Source of the DNA: Psettodes erumei
Taxonomy: Eukaryota > Chordata > Actinopteri > Pleuronectiformes > Psettodidae
Length of the DNA stretch: 64,000 nucleotides
Direction of reading: 5' to 3'
Assembly: GCA_016785225.1 (NCBI GenBank)
Contig: JAFBJZ010000379.1
Span: 428,501-492,500 of the forward strand
The notes beneath the pieces were generated by a model. It was given only the letters and a program-made list of their open reading frames with translations. It was not told the origin of the DNA and searched no databases. The position numbers and the translations under genes are program-made. Shown here piece after piece: positions 11,287 to 24,362 of this stretch. The first letter of the stretch is position 1. Each line of letters begins with the position of its first letter.

Positions 11287-14200
11287 GTAACGTCAGCCGT
11301 TACTCCTATCACTCATGTGCTAACGTGTGCGGTGCCGCGCTAACATGCTAACATACTGTTAGCACCGCACAGACGTAACGTCACTGCGTCCACGTTTAGC
11401 ATTAGCATGCTAACTTCACCATTCCGCTCGTTTTTTACTCCTATACTTATTTTTCAGACTGTGTAATGATAAGACAGCTCTTGTAAAGTGTTTATTGATT
11501 AATTTAACCTCAATTTAACCAAACAGATTTAACGACGTTTATTATTATTCATTATTTAGTTAAACAGGTCACTCTGTAACATCTGCAGCAGTTTGGACGT
11601 CTCGTCATTTTTGGTTTGCTCCTAATAATCTGTATATTTGTGTGTTTTGTAGCAGGATTACGCCCGATTTTTAAAAAATTTTTTTTTTTTTTTTTTTTTT
11701 TTGGACCAGAGGTGGCTCTTGGTCTTAATAAGGAACCATAAGATCCCTGGATCCGAATCCAGGATTTTTTTTTAAAGAAAAAGTCTCACACTTTGGGTTA
11801 TATCTCCATAAAATTGCATTAAGTAAATAATTAATGCACTAATAATGGAAAGCTGAGGACACTATCTCAACGTTCTCAAGGAAATAATTATCATAAATAA
11901 TGATAAGTTATATAAGAAATCAAATAAAAAAAGAAGGGATGCCCAACCTGTCAGTGAAAGCAGATGTTTGTGCAGATTGGCCGCTCGGCTCCAGTTCTCT
12001 GTAGTTTAATCCGTCTCTGGCTGCAGGGGTGGATTCGCTCCGTCAGAGCTCAGAAGGCAAATCTCTTCCTCCACGTCAACGACGGCAGCTGTTTGAAGTC
12101 TTTGCAGGTCGTCGCTGCTTCGGACCTCAAAAGCCCGTAAGCACTTTTTTAAAAAAAGATTTAAAGTAGGAAGGCTGCACGTGCATAAAACACTCTGACA
12201 GTCTTTAATTCTTTTCTTTCATATTAAGATCGCTGACGTTCGGTTGTGCCGTTGAAGTGACGGGCACCCTGAAGAAAAGTCCACACCTCAAGCAGCCGGT
12301 GGAGCTGGAAGCAGAACGGATCCACGTGGTCGGCGAGTGTGACCCCGTGGTGAGGAGGAACCGGCCTCGCACTTCTCCTGCACGGGAAGCGTGATTTAAC
12401 TCTGCTGCCGTTTCTTTCCAGGATTTTCCCTTTAAGATCAAAGAGCGACACGGCCCGGAGTACGTCCGCCGGCTTCCCCACCTCCGGTGTCGGACCAACG
12501 CCTTCAGCTCCCTGCTGAGGGTGCGGAGCGAGGCCGCCGCCGCCTTTCACTCATATTTCAAGGTGAGCACGTCGGAGGAGGAGGAGGCGGCGGCGCGATG
12601 ACACGTGTTTCATACTTATCTTTTGTCGTTCTCGTCAAGGAAAATGGCTTTGTGCATATTCACACTCCCATCATCACCTCCAACGACTGCGAGGGGGCGG
12701 GGCAGCTCTTTCAGGTGGAGGTGAGCGTTTCCCACCACAGACACACCTCATACTGTAACGCTCTGACGAGGGATTACAGTTCGAAATCTTTCAAACCTCG
12801 ACTTTCTGCAGCCGTCGGGCCCGGAGGTGGAAGATGAGGAGAACTTCTTCTCCGTCCCAGCCTTCCTGAGCGTGTCCGGTCAGCTTCACCTGGAAGTGAT
12901 GTCAGGGTGAGGTGGCGTACAGATCGCCGGCAGCTCGTTTTGTTTTTAAAAAATTCAAACAACCTCCTCGTTCCTCGGGGACACGCGCGCTGAAGTGCGT
13001 TTCTCTTCGCGCCCCGTCGCTCTCGCAGGGCTTTTTCTCGTGTCTACGCGTTCGGGCCGACTTTCCGCGCCGAGAACTCCCAGAGCCGACGCCATCTGGC
13101 CGAGTTCTACATGGTGGAGGCCGAGCTCTCCTTCACGCAGTCCTTGGAGGATCTGACCCAGGTACGGCGCCGCCCGACACGTTTCTGCACGCACAGATTG
13201 ATTCCTCCCGCCTGTGAAGGCCGCCGCCGCGTTCTGTTCCTCGTCGCGCGCTGTGAACGTCGAAAACTTCACCCCGTGTGACTTGTTGAAGTCGCCCTCG
13301 CGCGCGGAAGCTTTAATTATTAAACGCTCCTCAGGTCATCGAGGACGTGTTCAGATCCGCCACGGAGCGCGTGTTGGCTCGCTGCGCCGAGGATGTGGAT
13401 TTGTTTCACAAGCACGTGACACCGGGACACGGGGTGAGTCCCGAAGGACGTTCGCTCAACTCCGGCGCGGCGGCCGAGACGCCGCTTGAGCCGCACTGAC
13501 GCCTCTCTCCTGTCGCTCAGGCCGCTTTAGACGCCATGGTGAAGAAGCGCTTCCCCGTGTGAGTCTGAACGCGGCGTGAAAAACAAACCGCGCCCGCGAT
13601 TTAAAAAGACGTCGAATGAACGAGCTCGCTCTGCTTTCAGGATCTCCTACACCGAGGCTGTCCACGTCCTGAAGCGCAGCGCTCACACCTTTGCTTTCCC
13701 GACGGACGTAAGTGGCGAAGACTCATTTGCACACGTGGCGTTCGCCGCCGCCGCCGCCGCGCTGACCTTCGCTCGTTTTTTTTTTTTCCCGCAGTGGGGC
13801 TGCGACCTTCAGACGGAGCACGAGAAGTACCTGGTGAAACATTGCGGCGACGTTCCGGTCTTCGTCACTGATTATCCGTACGATCTGAAGCCTTTTTACG
13901 CCAGAGACAACGGGGACCGTCCCGCGCGTACAGTAAGACCTGGTTACACTGTTAGAGACCAAGTGAATCAGTAACGTCGGCGGCGGGAGCTGACCGCGCT
14001 GTCGTCCTCAGGCGGCGGCGGTGGACCTCCTGGTGCCCGGGGTGGGCGAGCTGTGCGGGGGCTCGCTGAGGGAGGAGAGGCTGGACCTGCTGAGGGCTCG
14101 GCTGGAAGAGTAAGAGAAGTTTATTTCTAACACAAATGAGCAGTTATCATCATAAATAAAAGAACATATGTTCAGTTTTGTGTTTTGTTCATCTCGTCCC

Positions 14201-14454
14201 TCCTCCAGGTCCGGATTAGAAGACGCCTACAGCTGGTAAACAAATTAAAATCAGAGGAGCGGCGTCACGCGGCTGCAGAGCTCTGACCACGCCCACGTTT
14301 TCTCCGCAGGTATCTGGACCTGAGGCGCTTCGGCTCGGTCCCACACGGCGGCTTCGGGCTGGGGTTCGAGCGCTATTTGCAATGCATTCTGGGTGTCGAC
14401 AACATAAAAGACGTCATCCCTTTCCCCAGGTTTTCCAAATCCTGTCTCCTGTGA
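11125..14454 (+). CDS. nars2: Mitochondrial asparaginyl-tRNA synthetase (14 exons, complete)
   Basis: Charges mitochondrial tRNA-Asn with asparagine in the matrix; class IIb aminoacyl-tRNA synthetase. Exons: 11125-11286, 12027-12136, 12229-12349, 12422-12562, 12640-12720, 12812-12906, 13029-13161, 13335-13433, 13521-13558, 13641-13707, 13795-13932, 14012-14109, 14209-14235, 14310-14454. All introns are GT-AG and all phases close, giving 484 residues (mammalian protein about 477). Order: targeting peptide (1-32), OB-fold anticodon-binding domain (about 34-140), then the catalytic domain with motif 1 around HIHTPIITSND, motif 2 GPTFRAENSQSRRHLAEFYM (exon 7) and motif 3 GFGLGFERYLQCILGVDN (exon 14). 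Introns 2-13 are mostly 70-180 bp, while intron 1 is 740 bp. No internal stops or frameshifts. The ATG at 11125 is chosen because it opens a basic, serine-rich mitochondrial leader. Confidence 0.96.
11287..12026 (+). other. nars2: NARS2 intron 1
   Basis: The 5' part holds a cluster of GCTAAC/GTTAGC words and inverted repeats (11318-11415). The middle carries a T run at 11682-11702, and the rest is AT-rich. No gene is visible inside. Confidence 0.9.
13029..13161 (+). CDS. nars2: NARS2 exon 7 (class II motif 2)
   Basis: Encodes FRAENSQSRRHLAEFYMVE, the motif 2 loop that holds the ATP and aminoacyl-adenylate (FRxE signature: FRAE). The exon is joined to exon 6 through a split Gly codon. Confidence 0.93.
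14310..14454 (+). CDS. nars2: NARS2 exon 14 (class II motif 3, C-terminus)
   Basis: Encodes the motif 3 GxGxGxER-type stretch GFGLGFERYLQC and the conserved ending DVIPFPRFSKSCLL, then TGA at 14452-14454. AATAAA follows 34 nt downstream. Confidence 0.95.
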
Positions 14455-14487
14455 AACGCACGTCCAGCCTGGTTGATTTGAACAACA

Positions 14488-14493
14488 AATAAA
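14488..14493 (+). terminator. nars2: Poly(A) signal, NARS2
   Basis: AATAAA 34 nt after the stop codon, which implies a very short 3'UTR. Confidence 0.75.
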
Positions 14494-14509
14494 TATGATA
14501 TTAATTTAC

Positions 14510-15379
14510 TGGTGTGTAAATGTGAAAACAACAATTATCTACATTCTGTCTGTCAAACCGGGATTTTATTAATTTAATGTGAATTTTATTTGGGTTTAGT
14601 TTTCCTCAACTTCCATATTTAAAGACAATGTTGGACTTTTCCACAAGATGGTGCTTTTTCCCTCTTGTTTCATTACTACAACCGCAGCTGTCGATCCGAT
14701 AAACGGAATATTCCTTATTTCCATTCGACAAAGTGTTTTAAAGAAATAACCTGTATTTAATTTTACACGTCAGGTAACTTTATCATGCGTTAAACGTGCA
14801 GCGCGAATCTGACCGAGTCGTTTGGACTCACGCTCGTGTCTGAGTCTGGACCAGAACCAGAACTCGAACCAGAACGTTTTCCGCGTGGACGCAGATGAAC
14901 CGCGCGTCCGTCGGCTCCTCCCGCCGGCTCCCGGAGCCCGAGCCCTCCCGCTCCCCGTCCCGCCGCGTCCCGGCTGCGGCCCATCCCCTCTCGCTCGGTG
15001 GGCGTGGTGTGAGTTGGAAAACAAACTGCAGACACCCTGTGATACTTCCTCACCCCGCATCAGTTCGCTTCGCCCCGCGGCGCCTCGTCAGCTGGCCGTG
15101 CGTAATCCACCGAGTCGCGCCTCTTTTTTTTTTTTTCTCCTTCTTCCCTTCTCTCCCCCCCTCCCTCCCTCCCCCTAGCTAACCGGAGGGGGGGTTAACG
15201 GCCGGTGCCTCCCCGGGAGCGACCGGCAACAACAGCAACTCCCGGTTGATCCCGCATTATTGTCGGTTTAAATCAAATGGGGGGAGCGGACCGCGGCGGC
15301 CGGAGCGCGCTGAAGGGGCGAGCCGACATGAACTAGCGGCGGTTGACGAGCGAGGAAACGGGCAGAGACAGCGACAAAC
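14510..15379 (+). promoter_or_regulatory. gab2: NARS2-GAB2 spacer, GAB2 promoter and 5'UTR
   Basis: The first 250 bp are AT-rich. From about 14770 the sequence is CpG-rich with GC-box-like stretches, a pyrimidine tract at 15121-15178 and a purine/GC-rich leader to the ATG at 15380. No TATA box is evident. The whole spacer between the two genes is under 1 kb. The GAB2 transcription start is inferred to lie around 15000-15250. Confidence 0.6.
15277..15336 (+). other. Upstream ORF in GAB2 leader
   Basis: ATG 15277 opens a 19-codon frame that ends at TAG 15334-15336, 43 nt before the GAB2 start. A second ATG (15328) in the same frame makes a two-codon ORF (Met-Asn-stop). If the leader starts upstream of 15277, both could damp or reset translation. 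No expression evidence is available. Confidence 0.45.
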
Positions 15380-15451
15380 ATGAGCGGCGGAGAGATCATC
15401 CACCAGGGCTGGCTGAGGAAGTCCCCCCCGGAGAAGAAGCTCCGGAGATAC
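15380..15451 (+). CDS. gab2: GAB2 exon 1
   Basis: 24 codons: first strand of the PH domain, GWLRKSPPEKKLRRY, with donor GTGAGT at 15452. The ATG context ACAAACATGAGC is acceptable. Confidence 0.95.
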
Positions 15452-15644
15452 GTGAGTGCCTCTTTGTTTCCCCCGCGAGTTTCACCGGAGCGCGTGTGCG
15501 TGCGTCTGTGCGTGCGTGCGCGTGTGTGTGTGTGTGTGTGTGCGCGCCGAGTTGCTGCCCTGCGTTGTGTGTGTGTGTCACTGTAAGTAAAGTGGTGTCG
15601 GGTATTTAAAGTCCAGTTGTAGCAGGTGCATCCCCATCAGAACC

Positions 15645-15699
<55 letters not shown>

Positions 15700-15791
15700 T
15701 TCTCCACGGGAGGGGGCAGCGCGTGTTTTTCCTGAAACGCAGTCTCAGTGGATGTAGAAGTGTTTTAAAATTAGAAAAAAGGGGCCACCCA

Positions 15792-15856
<65 letters not shown>

Positions 15857-16451
15857 GGGTGTGTGTGTGTGTGTGGGGGGTGTTAATCCTGTGTAATACC
15901 CCACAGCTGTCTATAATTTGTGATAAACACACACACAAACCGTCGTTTCGCGTTATCCGATCACGATGAGGTAATCAAGTAGTGACGAGTCAAGGTTTGG
16001 CCCGGCCCGGCTCGGCCCGGCACAGAGCTCCGGTGATAAGCCCAGAGCTGCCAGGCAGGGGTGGGGGGGCGGTGGTGGTGGTGGTGGTGGTGGGGTGAGG
16101 GGGGTCTGCAAATCAGATAATAGGATTTATGGAGCAGATAGAACCATGAGACAATCTCCTGTAAATACAGCTGTCCACTGTTTATGGACGGTGTTGCATT
16201 ACCAGGCCTCTCCGTGTTCCTCCGAGCTGACTTCGCCATGATGTCATCTCTGTGTGTTTCATCTGGAAATCCATCCTTGAATGTCTCCAAATGGACCCCC
16301 CCCCACCACCACCACCACCACCTCCACCTCCACCCTCTCCACCTCCCCTCTCTCTCTCTCTCTCTTCTGTCCTGTCATTTCCTCATTGTCTTCCACTTAA
16401 AGCCGGCCGCTGTTTACACAGAGACCACCGTGGTCCAGTGTGGAACAGCAG

Positions 16452-16485
<34 letters not shown>

Positions 16486-17347
16486 TTTGTTCATAGCAGT
16501 AACTGTATAAACAAGAAGAAGAAGAAGAAGAAAAAATCCCCCTGAACATGACGCCCCCCCCCCCCCAGGGAGAGACAGCGCCCTGCAACCTGCAGCTCAA
16601 CAACAACCTGCAGACGGAGCCCAGGTTCTGGATCCCCCAGTTCTGGATCCCCTGGTTCTGGATCCCCAGGTTCTGGATCCACAGGTTCTGGATCCCCTGG
16701 TTCTGGATCGCCGGTTCTGGAGCCCGGAGCGCAGCCGGGTCATGGGACCCGCAGCGTCCGCGGCGCTTGCGAATGCAATAATCTGCCCGTCTGCAAATTC
16801 CTTCCACTTAAAGTCAGCGCCGCGGACAATCGGGGCCATTTACGCGCCACATTCCGCGTCATCCGACGTCGTCGACCGCGGCCTCGTGTCACAGGGGATA
16901 TTTTCAGGCGCTGCGGCCTGAAGGTGAGCCGTTGTGTGTGTGTGACACACACACACACACTCACACACACACACCCGGGGAACGTGGGAGCTGCATGGGT
17001 CATGACGTTGGAATGAGGTGTGAGGAGCGTGTTGGAGATAATGTGCAGCGATGAAGAGCCGCTTTAATCCCCGCCGGTGTTAACCGGTGGTTCCTCTCGT
17101 ATCGAGAGGGGAAGGAAAGAAACGAAAGAAAAGAAAAGAAAAGAAAGGAGAGAAGAGAAAAGAAGAGAAATCTCCCGTGACCTCCCGCAGACGCCGCCGC
17201 GGGACGCGCATGCAAATCTCATGCAAAGCGAGCGAGCCGGGACGACGTGTTTGTGCTCGACCCGTCCCGTCTCACTCTGTGCTCCAACCCACGAGGAACG
17301 TAAACGTCACGTTACACACACACGCACGCACGCACACACACGCACAC

Positions 17348-17422
<75 letters not shown>

Positions 17423-17540
17423 CACGCACACACACACACACACACGCACGCACACAAACATGTGACTGCAGCACGTCGTGCACTTCACCCAGAGGAAAAC
17501 AGTCGTGTCAGAGCCCGGCTGCACTTTATCTCATCTCTTC

Positions 17541-17576
<36 letters not shown>

Positions 17577-18319
17577 AGGGGGGGGGATCCAGAGGTGGGC
17601 AGCGGTTTGAGGGAGGGAGGGGCCTGGTTCTTTTTTTTTTTTTTTTTTTTTTTGAACGGCGTCCAGAACAAGCAGGACGAACATGAAAACAACTGAGTAA
17701 TCCAGCGCTTAGCCAGAGCCGCTGCGGAGGCTATTTTCCTCATCAGCTGGTGGTCAGAGAATATGCTTCATCACGTCTGCTGCGTCACCCCCACCCACCT
17801 CCACCCACCCAGACGATCCTTTATCTGCCAACAAGCTCTCGCCTGTCGAACCAATCCGCCGCCGGTTTGTCTTCCTCAAGCGAGAAAAGTTGTTGAGTGT
17901 TGACATTCACGTGTCTGACATCACCGGCGCGTCGCGTTCACGCAGCGAGTCGCTTCACACGCGCGACGTGTCCCGACCCCTCCCGCCCCGCGGCGTCGCG
18001 TTCGCGCACGGCGACGCGTCGCCACATTCCAGACAGATGGTATCGGCAAGGAGAAGGGCCGCTGCCGTCTCGCCCTCGCGGACGGCGAGCGCGCGGGTGG
18101 GGGGGCCGCGTCGCCGCCGTCAGCTGCCGGGGCCGCTGCTGTTTTGCAGAGGGGGCTCTGGGAAGTCCTCGCCCTCGGAGGTCAGCGCAGGGCGACTCCC
18201 AGTTCCTGCTTTGACAGACACCCGGCGCTCAGACAGACGTTTTCCTTGTTCCACTTTATCCCCCCGGTCCCCGCACCCCCGCTCGGACCCTCTGCCCCCC
18301 CCCCCGTAGCTGCAGAACC

Positions 18320-18351
<32 letters not shown>

Positions 18352-21300
18352 TGCGGTACCGGAGTCGGATTAGTTTATCGTCATCGGGTCCTTGTGATCC
18401 GCGTGAGGCCGCAACCTGGGATTCGCCCGTTGATTAGCTTTAAATAAATGTAATCAGCCGAGGTCACAATCTCTTTTAGTCGGATTAATTGATTATTCCT
18501 CAGAAAACAGTTTCTTTGAGCCCAGCGTGACCTGGGATCGCTCACTCTCACCTCACGTTACAGAAGCCGTCGCTTCTTCTTAAATTTAATATTTGATCTC
18601 TCGTCACATTTGTTGCTGATGAATTTCCGGAGCTCGTCTTGACGTTCGGAAAAAGTTGAAGCTTTTTCTTCATCCGCTGGGTCACGTTCATCGAAACAAA
18701 AAAAAAAAAACCCGCGGCGGTCCGAACCGCCGTCGTCGTATCCTGTCCTTCGCCGTGAACTCTGGGTGTTTTCTGTCCAGAACTCAATTATTGCACCAGC
18801 GGCAGATGCCGGACTTCCTGTGGATGTTACCTACAGGAAGTGTTGGAAACCAGCTCCCCGGACAGGCCGAGAAATCAAATTGGTCTGCGAGTGTATTAAT
18901 GTTTTTCCATCTATCAGCCCGGCTTAAAATAGTTGTTCAGAAGGAAATTAGATCCCATTGATTTTTTTTTTTTTTTTTTTTTTTTTAATGTGCAGCGGGG
19001 ACAGCGGCGGCCCCAGGCCGTCTGTTTTCAGGTTGTCCGTCCGTACGTCCCGTTGTCGGGGGCGACTCGGTTGAACTGACTGAAGGTTTGGTGTTCAGAG
19101 GTCAAAGGTCAGGGTCAGCGAGGAACAGAAGGGGAGATTGTGACCGGGTTTTTGCCCGACTGGAGACGCTGATCTGAGATCTGCTGCGCCGCCGCCATCT
19201 TTTAGCGCAGCTGCTGGAGGTTTCTGTTCTGAAAAGGAAGTTCTTCTCCGCCGCCACCGGGTTCTCGCCGGTTGCAGGAACCGTCGGGTTCCTCTCGCCG
19301 CCGCTCACGTTACTCTGTAAAGCGCCTTCAGATTATTTGCTTTGAGATTAGCGCGACGCAAAAAAAACCAACTGAACGGGAACTGAGCTGAACGTTTTCT
19401 AGCGGCGCGGCTGCAGCTTTGTTTTCTGTCACAATCAGACGTGGGCGTAAGCTGCGACGTGATTGGTCGGCGCAGGATGTCGGGATTTGGCCCCAGCTGG
19501 GAGAGGGAGGGCTGTCACGGCGGTGATGTCATCACGTAATGCTGCTCAAAATAAAATAAAAAAAGGAGTCGGACTACAGCGGATCATAAACAGCTGACCC
19601 CCAACCAGCCTCGGGGATTCATCCATTTTTTATTTCAGCCGATCCAGACGTCGTAAACGATCCCAGCTCCGGAAAACGCCGTAAAGTCGTTAGGTCGGGC
19701 CGTCTGACGGGGGTCAGCGGCGGTTCGGCGAGGACAAAACGGCGTTTACGTTTTAAAAGCTTTAACATATGTGCGTGACATCAGCGGGATGTGAAACGGT
19801 CGTTGACAACTATCAAATTTTCTTTCATGGCGTTTATTTACCCAGGGATGGTCGACTGAGAGCGCTCGCTCTTTTTTTTTTGGACCGACACCCTTCTTTA
19901 CATTTACAACAGGTGCTCGCACCTGAGAGCCCCCCCCGCTGTGTTTAACCAGCTGAGATGCACCGCGGCGTCACACGACGAGGGACTGGAGACTCTTTCG
20001 CAACCACAACACGGTTGCAAACATGGCGGGCGAGTCCTGAGGAGGATGTGTTGATCCCTACGACACACACACACGTTTGTATGTTGTTGTTACACGTCGG
20101 AGCAGGCAGCAGCTCGGCCGGTGGCTGTTTTCTTCCCGGCAACCTGCTGTGTCACTAATATTGTGTTACATGTGAGGGTAGTGATTCGCCCTTAAAGAGC
20201 GGGACTATTTGTTTGGGTAAATAATCGTTGCTGCAGCAGTTTGTACTGTATGTTAACGATTTTTTTTTTTAAAAAAGAGAGAGAGATTGTGGTTTGGATT
20301 AATAATTCCTTTAGATTACAGGAAGTTTGCCCGCGTTTCTTCACCCCGTCATCATCGGTGCGGCCACTAGGGGTCGCCTCGCGGTGAAACGCGCCGACTT
20401 CGTACTTCGTCGCAGAATTCGATTTGACTCATCGCACGCTGGAGCGAGGGCGTGAAAACACTCGGCGTCGCAGTTCGTAGGAGTTACGAGAAGTGTGGGA
20501 TTAAGGTCGCGGCTCGTGCGGTCGAAGTTGACAAAAAAGAAATCAAACGCACACACGTTTCCCCTCAGAGCAGAAACAGATCATCTGATATGATGATGAA
20601 CGAGACAGTGGAAAAAAAAATCTTTGTTATTTATTAAAATTTCGTCTAAATATCATTGATTAGATTATTTTTTTTTCCCGAATGTTAAACTCCTCCGCCC
20701 TCGAGGTTTGTTTTGGCTGAAGGTGCAGAAATGATGAGTCATCGCACGTCAGATTTAGGAACTGAAATTTCCAGCGAGCGACGCTCCGATAAGAATAAAC
20801 TCTGAGTACACTGAGTAATGCGGCCGTGTACAAATACGCACTTCAGCGGAACTCGGTGAGATAACCTCGGTCAGCATCATCTGACGGTTAATCTGGATGT
20901 CGTAATCTCAGTAATGTTCCTCCAGTTCGACACGATCAGCTCGGTCAGACGTAAATTATCTTTATTTTAATATTTTGTTTTTCTGATCTGACATTTCACG
21001 TACCACTGTACTTCACGGCCACATTTTTAGAAACGCTTTTTAAAAGGATAGATTATAATCCGTCTTGTTTAATCTGTCCTTGGAAGGAATGAAAACTGCT
21101 TCCCGAGGCGAACATGGACTTCCAGGGAAAGTGTCGCCGTGAACTTCCCCCCCCTTTTTTTTTTATGAACACGCGGGAATTTACGGGCCCGTTTGGTTCC
21201 GATCTGCAGCCGCCGGGCCCGTCAAGGTCGGCGTCCCGACCGAACGCGCCCGCCGGACTCCAGCGCCGGCGCTCTGTTTAACGTCCCCGCGTGTTTACTT

Positions 21301-21876
21301 CAGCGCCGCGCACGTCCGACCCGGCGGCGTCTGGATCTCCTCACCGCTCGGCAGACAGATAATGGGGCCGGAGTTGCTGAAAACGTTGCCGTCGGACCCG
21401 GATCGGGTTGGACGCGCTCCAGAACCGCGCGTTATAAACTCGGCCCGTCTGCTTAACGTCTCCGCGGAGACGCCGAGAACCGGCAGGAAGGAGAGACGTC
21501 CCCCCCCCGTCCATTTGTGGCCCGTTATAACTCAGCGTTACATAAACCGGTGTCCCGGAGGTAAATACAGAACCACCGTCGGACCCGATCGCTCCGCCCT
21601 CGCCTTTCTGCCGCGTGAACCTTTTTCCTCAACTGGACTGGAATTCTTCCGCTCGCCGAAGCTCTGCTCTTGGAATGTGGGCCGGCGCGTGACCCGCCAT
21701 CGATTAGGCCCGGATAATCCGGGCCCTGTCGTCAGCGCCCGCCCAGAATCGGCGTCCAATCGGCAGCCCCGCCTTTGAGTTTTTGCGCGTTGTTGCGGCG
21801 GTGACGCCCCCTCGCTCACCTTTCACCACGACAGATCAGCGACGGACGAGGACAATTTGCATTAGCGTTGTCGTCA

Positions 21877-21928
<52 letters not shown>

Positions 21929-23212
21929 CGTCACTCAGGTTAAACAGACGCGTCGCCCGAGGCGTCCAGTTCGACCGGAACCGAGTCACAGGAGGTGAAA
22001 TGTTCTGCCGCAACACATGTGACCTTTACAGAGGCTGGTTAATAGACCGGGGGGCTGCTGCTGTTTGTGCAGCTGTGTGTGTGTGTGTGTGTGTCCTGCA
22101 GAGACAACAACCTGCCCCCCCCCACAGGTAAACAGCCCCATTCTAACCTTTTAGCATGCGAGTGTTAGCTCGCGTGTTTGCTCATGCACATTTAAAAACA
22201 TGTTGACTGATGCTTATCGAGCAGCAGGCCTGTTGACACAGCCTACTACTACGCACACTGTGTGCGTTTGTGTTACTGTAAGCGACACACCTTGGTTGCA
22301 GACCGCCGCCTGGACGTGCCGCGTTCAAGGACCCGACGCCCGGCCCGTTCTTCGCGGTCTCCCGAGGCCTCGGACGTGCCGGACCGTCGTGTCCCGTTTT
22401 TTTTTTTTTTTTTTCAGCATTTGTATTTTCCGTTTGCGTTCCCACGGCGTCTTTGTTTCTCCGACCGCCAGAAATAGAGCGAAGCGGGTCTGCGAATCGA
22501 CACGCAAAGAAACAAAAGGAATTGGCAAGACGGACTTGTTTTTCTTTTTCCTTTTTTTTTTCATCTGGTTCCTATTTTTAGAAGCAAACTCACACAAAAG
22601 ATTTTGCGCGAGTTTTTTGTTATTCCACGTTTTCCTTCCCGCTCATCCCGAGTGTTGTCCTCTGGTGGCCTCGCTCTCGTGTCGCCGCGGGACACGTGTC
22701 GGGACGAAGAGGCGCGACCGGGGGGGCGAGGGCCGAGGCCCCAAATAAGACGAGCGCCTCCAAACTCAAATCTCAGGAAGTTGTTTTTTCGAGCTTCCTG
22801 CGGCTGCATCGCTGTCAGAGCGGCGGCGTGGCGGCGCAGTTTTCGGGGCTGATGCCACCCTGCGATGTCACGTGAGGCCCCCCCCCCTCGCCGGACCGTC
22901 CGGTCCAGTTGTTAACAAGGGGGGGCCTGTTTAGGCTCGCTCCCCCCCCCTCGCTGCTTTTTGCAGAGTGATGTAGCTTGAAGCGAGGGGGGAGGGGACG
23001 GTTGCAGGGCTGGGAGAGTTCAGCTCGGTTCTGCAGCTCAGACAGTGATCGATGGGCTCGGACGTGCTCTGCAGGGTGGGGGGGGGGCATGGGGGGGGGG
23101 GGGTGAGCTGGGGGCGAGGGGGGGGTGGTGTTGTTGTGTTCTCCTCCTCCCTTCGTGATTTACTTCACCGGGGAAGTTTGCTCAGAGAGAGTGCATGAGA
23201 AAAAGGGGAGGG

Positions 23213-23262
<50 letters not shown>

Positions 23263-23773
23263 GTGTGTATGGGGGGGGTTGCGCTGCCACTCCGGCCCGA
23301 TTGGAAACCGTGAGACGTCTCCCTTGGTTTTCCACGCGAGCCGGTTATCAGAAAAGTGCGAGTGTTTTGTTCCAGAATCAGGCAGCGGCCGCTTTTCCTG
23401 TGGAAACGCTCGTTTCTATTTTTAGCGCCTCGACGCCTCTCGGCTTCTTCCTCCCGCGTCGGCCCGAGTCGCCGTCCCGCGTTGATGCGCCGGCCCGCAA
23501 AGCAAGCCTGTGAAGGAGGCCAGGAATAACCCAGCTGGGTCGCGCTGACCTCCCGGAACCGGGCAGCGCTCCAGCTCTCAATTAAGTGATGCTCTCTCTC
23601 TCTCTCTCTCTCTCTCCAGAAAAGGCAATAATATTTAAATGGGGTTTGCGAGAGTTATGGCGGATGGTGTAATGGCACCGAACCAAAGAGCTCCGTCCGT
23701 GCACTCAGAGAAAGTGGGGGGGTGTGGCCAGAGAGAAATGTTGTGAGGAGTAGCACCCCCCCACCCCCCCCAC

Positions 23774-23806
<33 letters not shown>

Positions 23807-23967
23807 GCAGGAAAATCTCATCAACATTAATAAAAAAAAATAACCCGCCAGAAATGAGCTCATACGTTACACAACATCATATGGCCCGAGCAGCTTTTTC
23901 TTTTTCTTCAGGAGATAAAAAGAGAAAGTGTGAGATCCAAATCTGCTCCTCCTGGAAAAAAATATGA

Positions 23968-24037
<70 letters not shown>

Positions 24038-24161
24038 TATCGTGACCGTGCTGGGTAAAAGTTGAGTCGCAGTGAGTGTGATCTCGCAACGCGGCGTCGC
24101 ACTCGCATAACGAAACCGGTGGCGGCGTCAGTGTTTCTCAGAATATTCCCTGTGGTTTACA

Positions 24162-24224
<63 letters not shown>

Positions 24225-24362
24225 TGGGGGGGGGGCACGTAGCCTCGCGCGGCGGTGTTGATGGAGAGAGCGGGGGCCCGCAGGATCCTGTGTGTCAGCA
24301 GCCTGCATGTGAGAGACACTGCCTGGCGGAAGTGCATCACTGGCAGATGTCTAACCCCCCCC

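Noticed and set aside
15709..15722. CTCF-like AGGGGGCAGCGCG in GAB2 intron 1
   Set aside because: Only the right half of the motif fits; the upstream CC(A/C)(G/C) part is displaced.
17077..17686. Long His-Thr repeat frames in GAB2 intron 1
   Set aside because: Translation of the (CA)n array; microsatellites have no stops in two frames.
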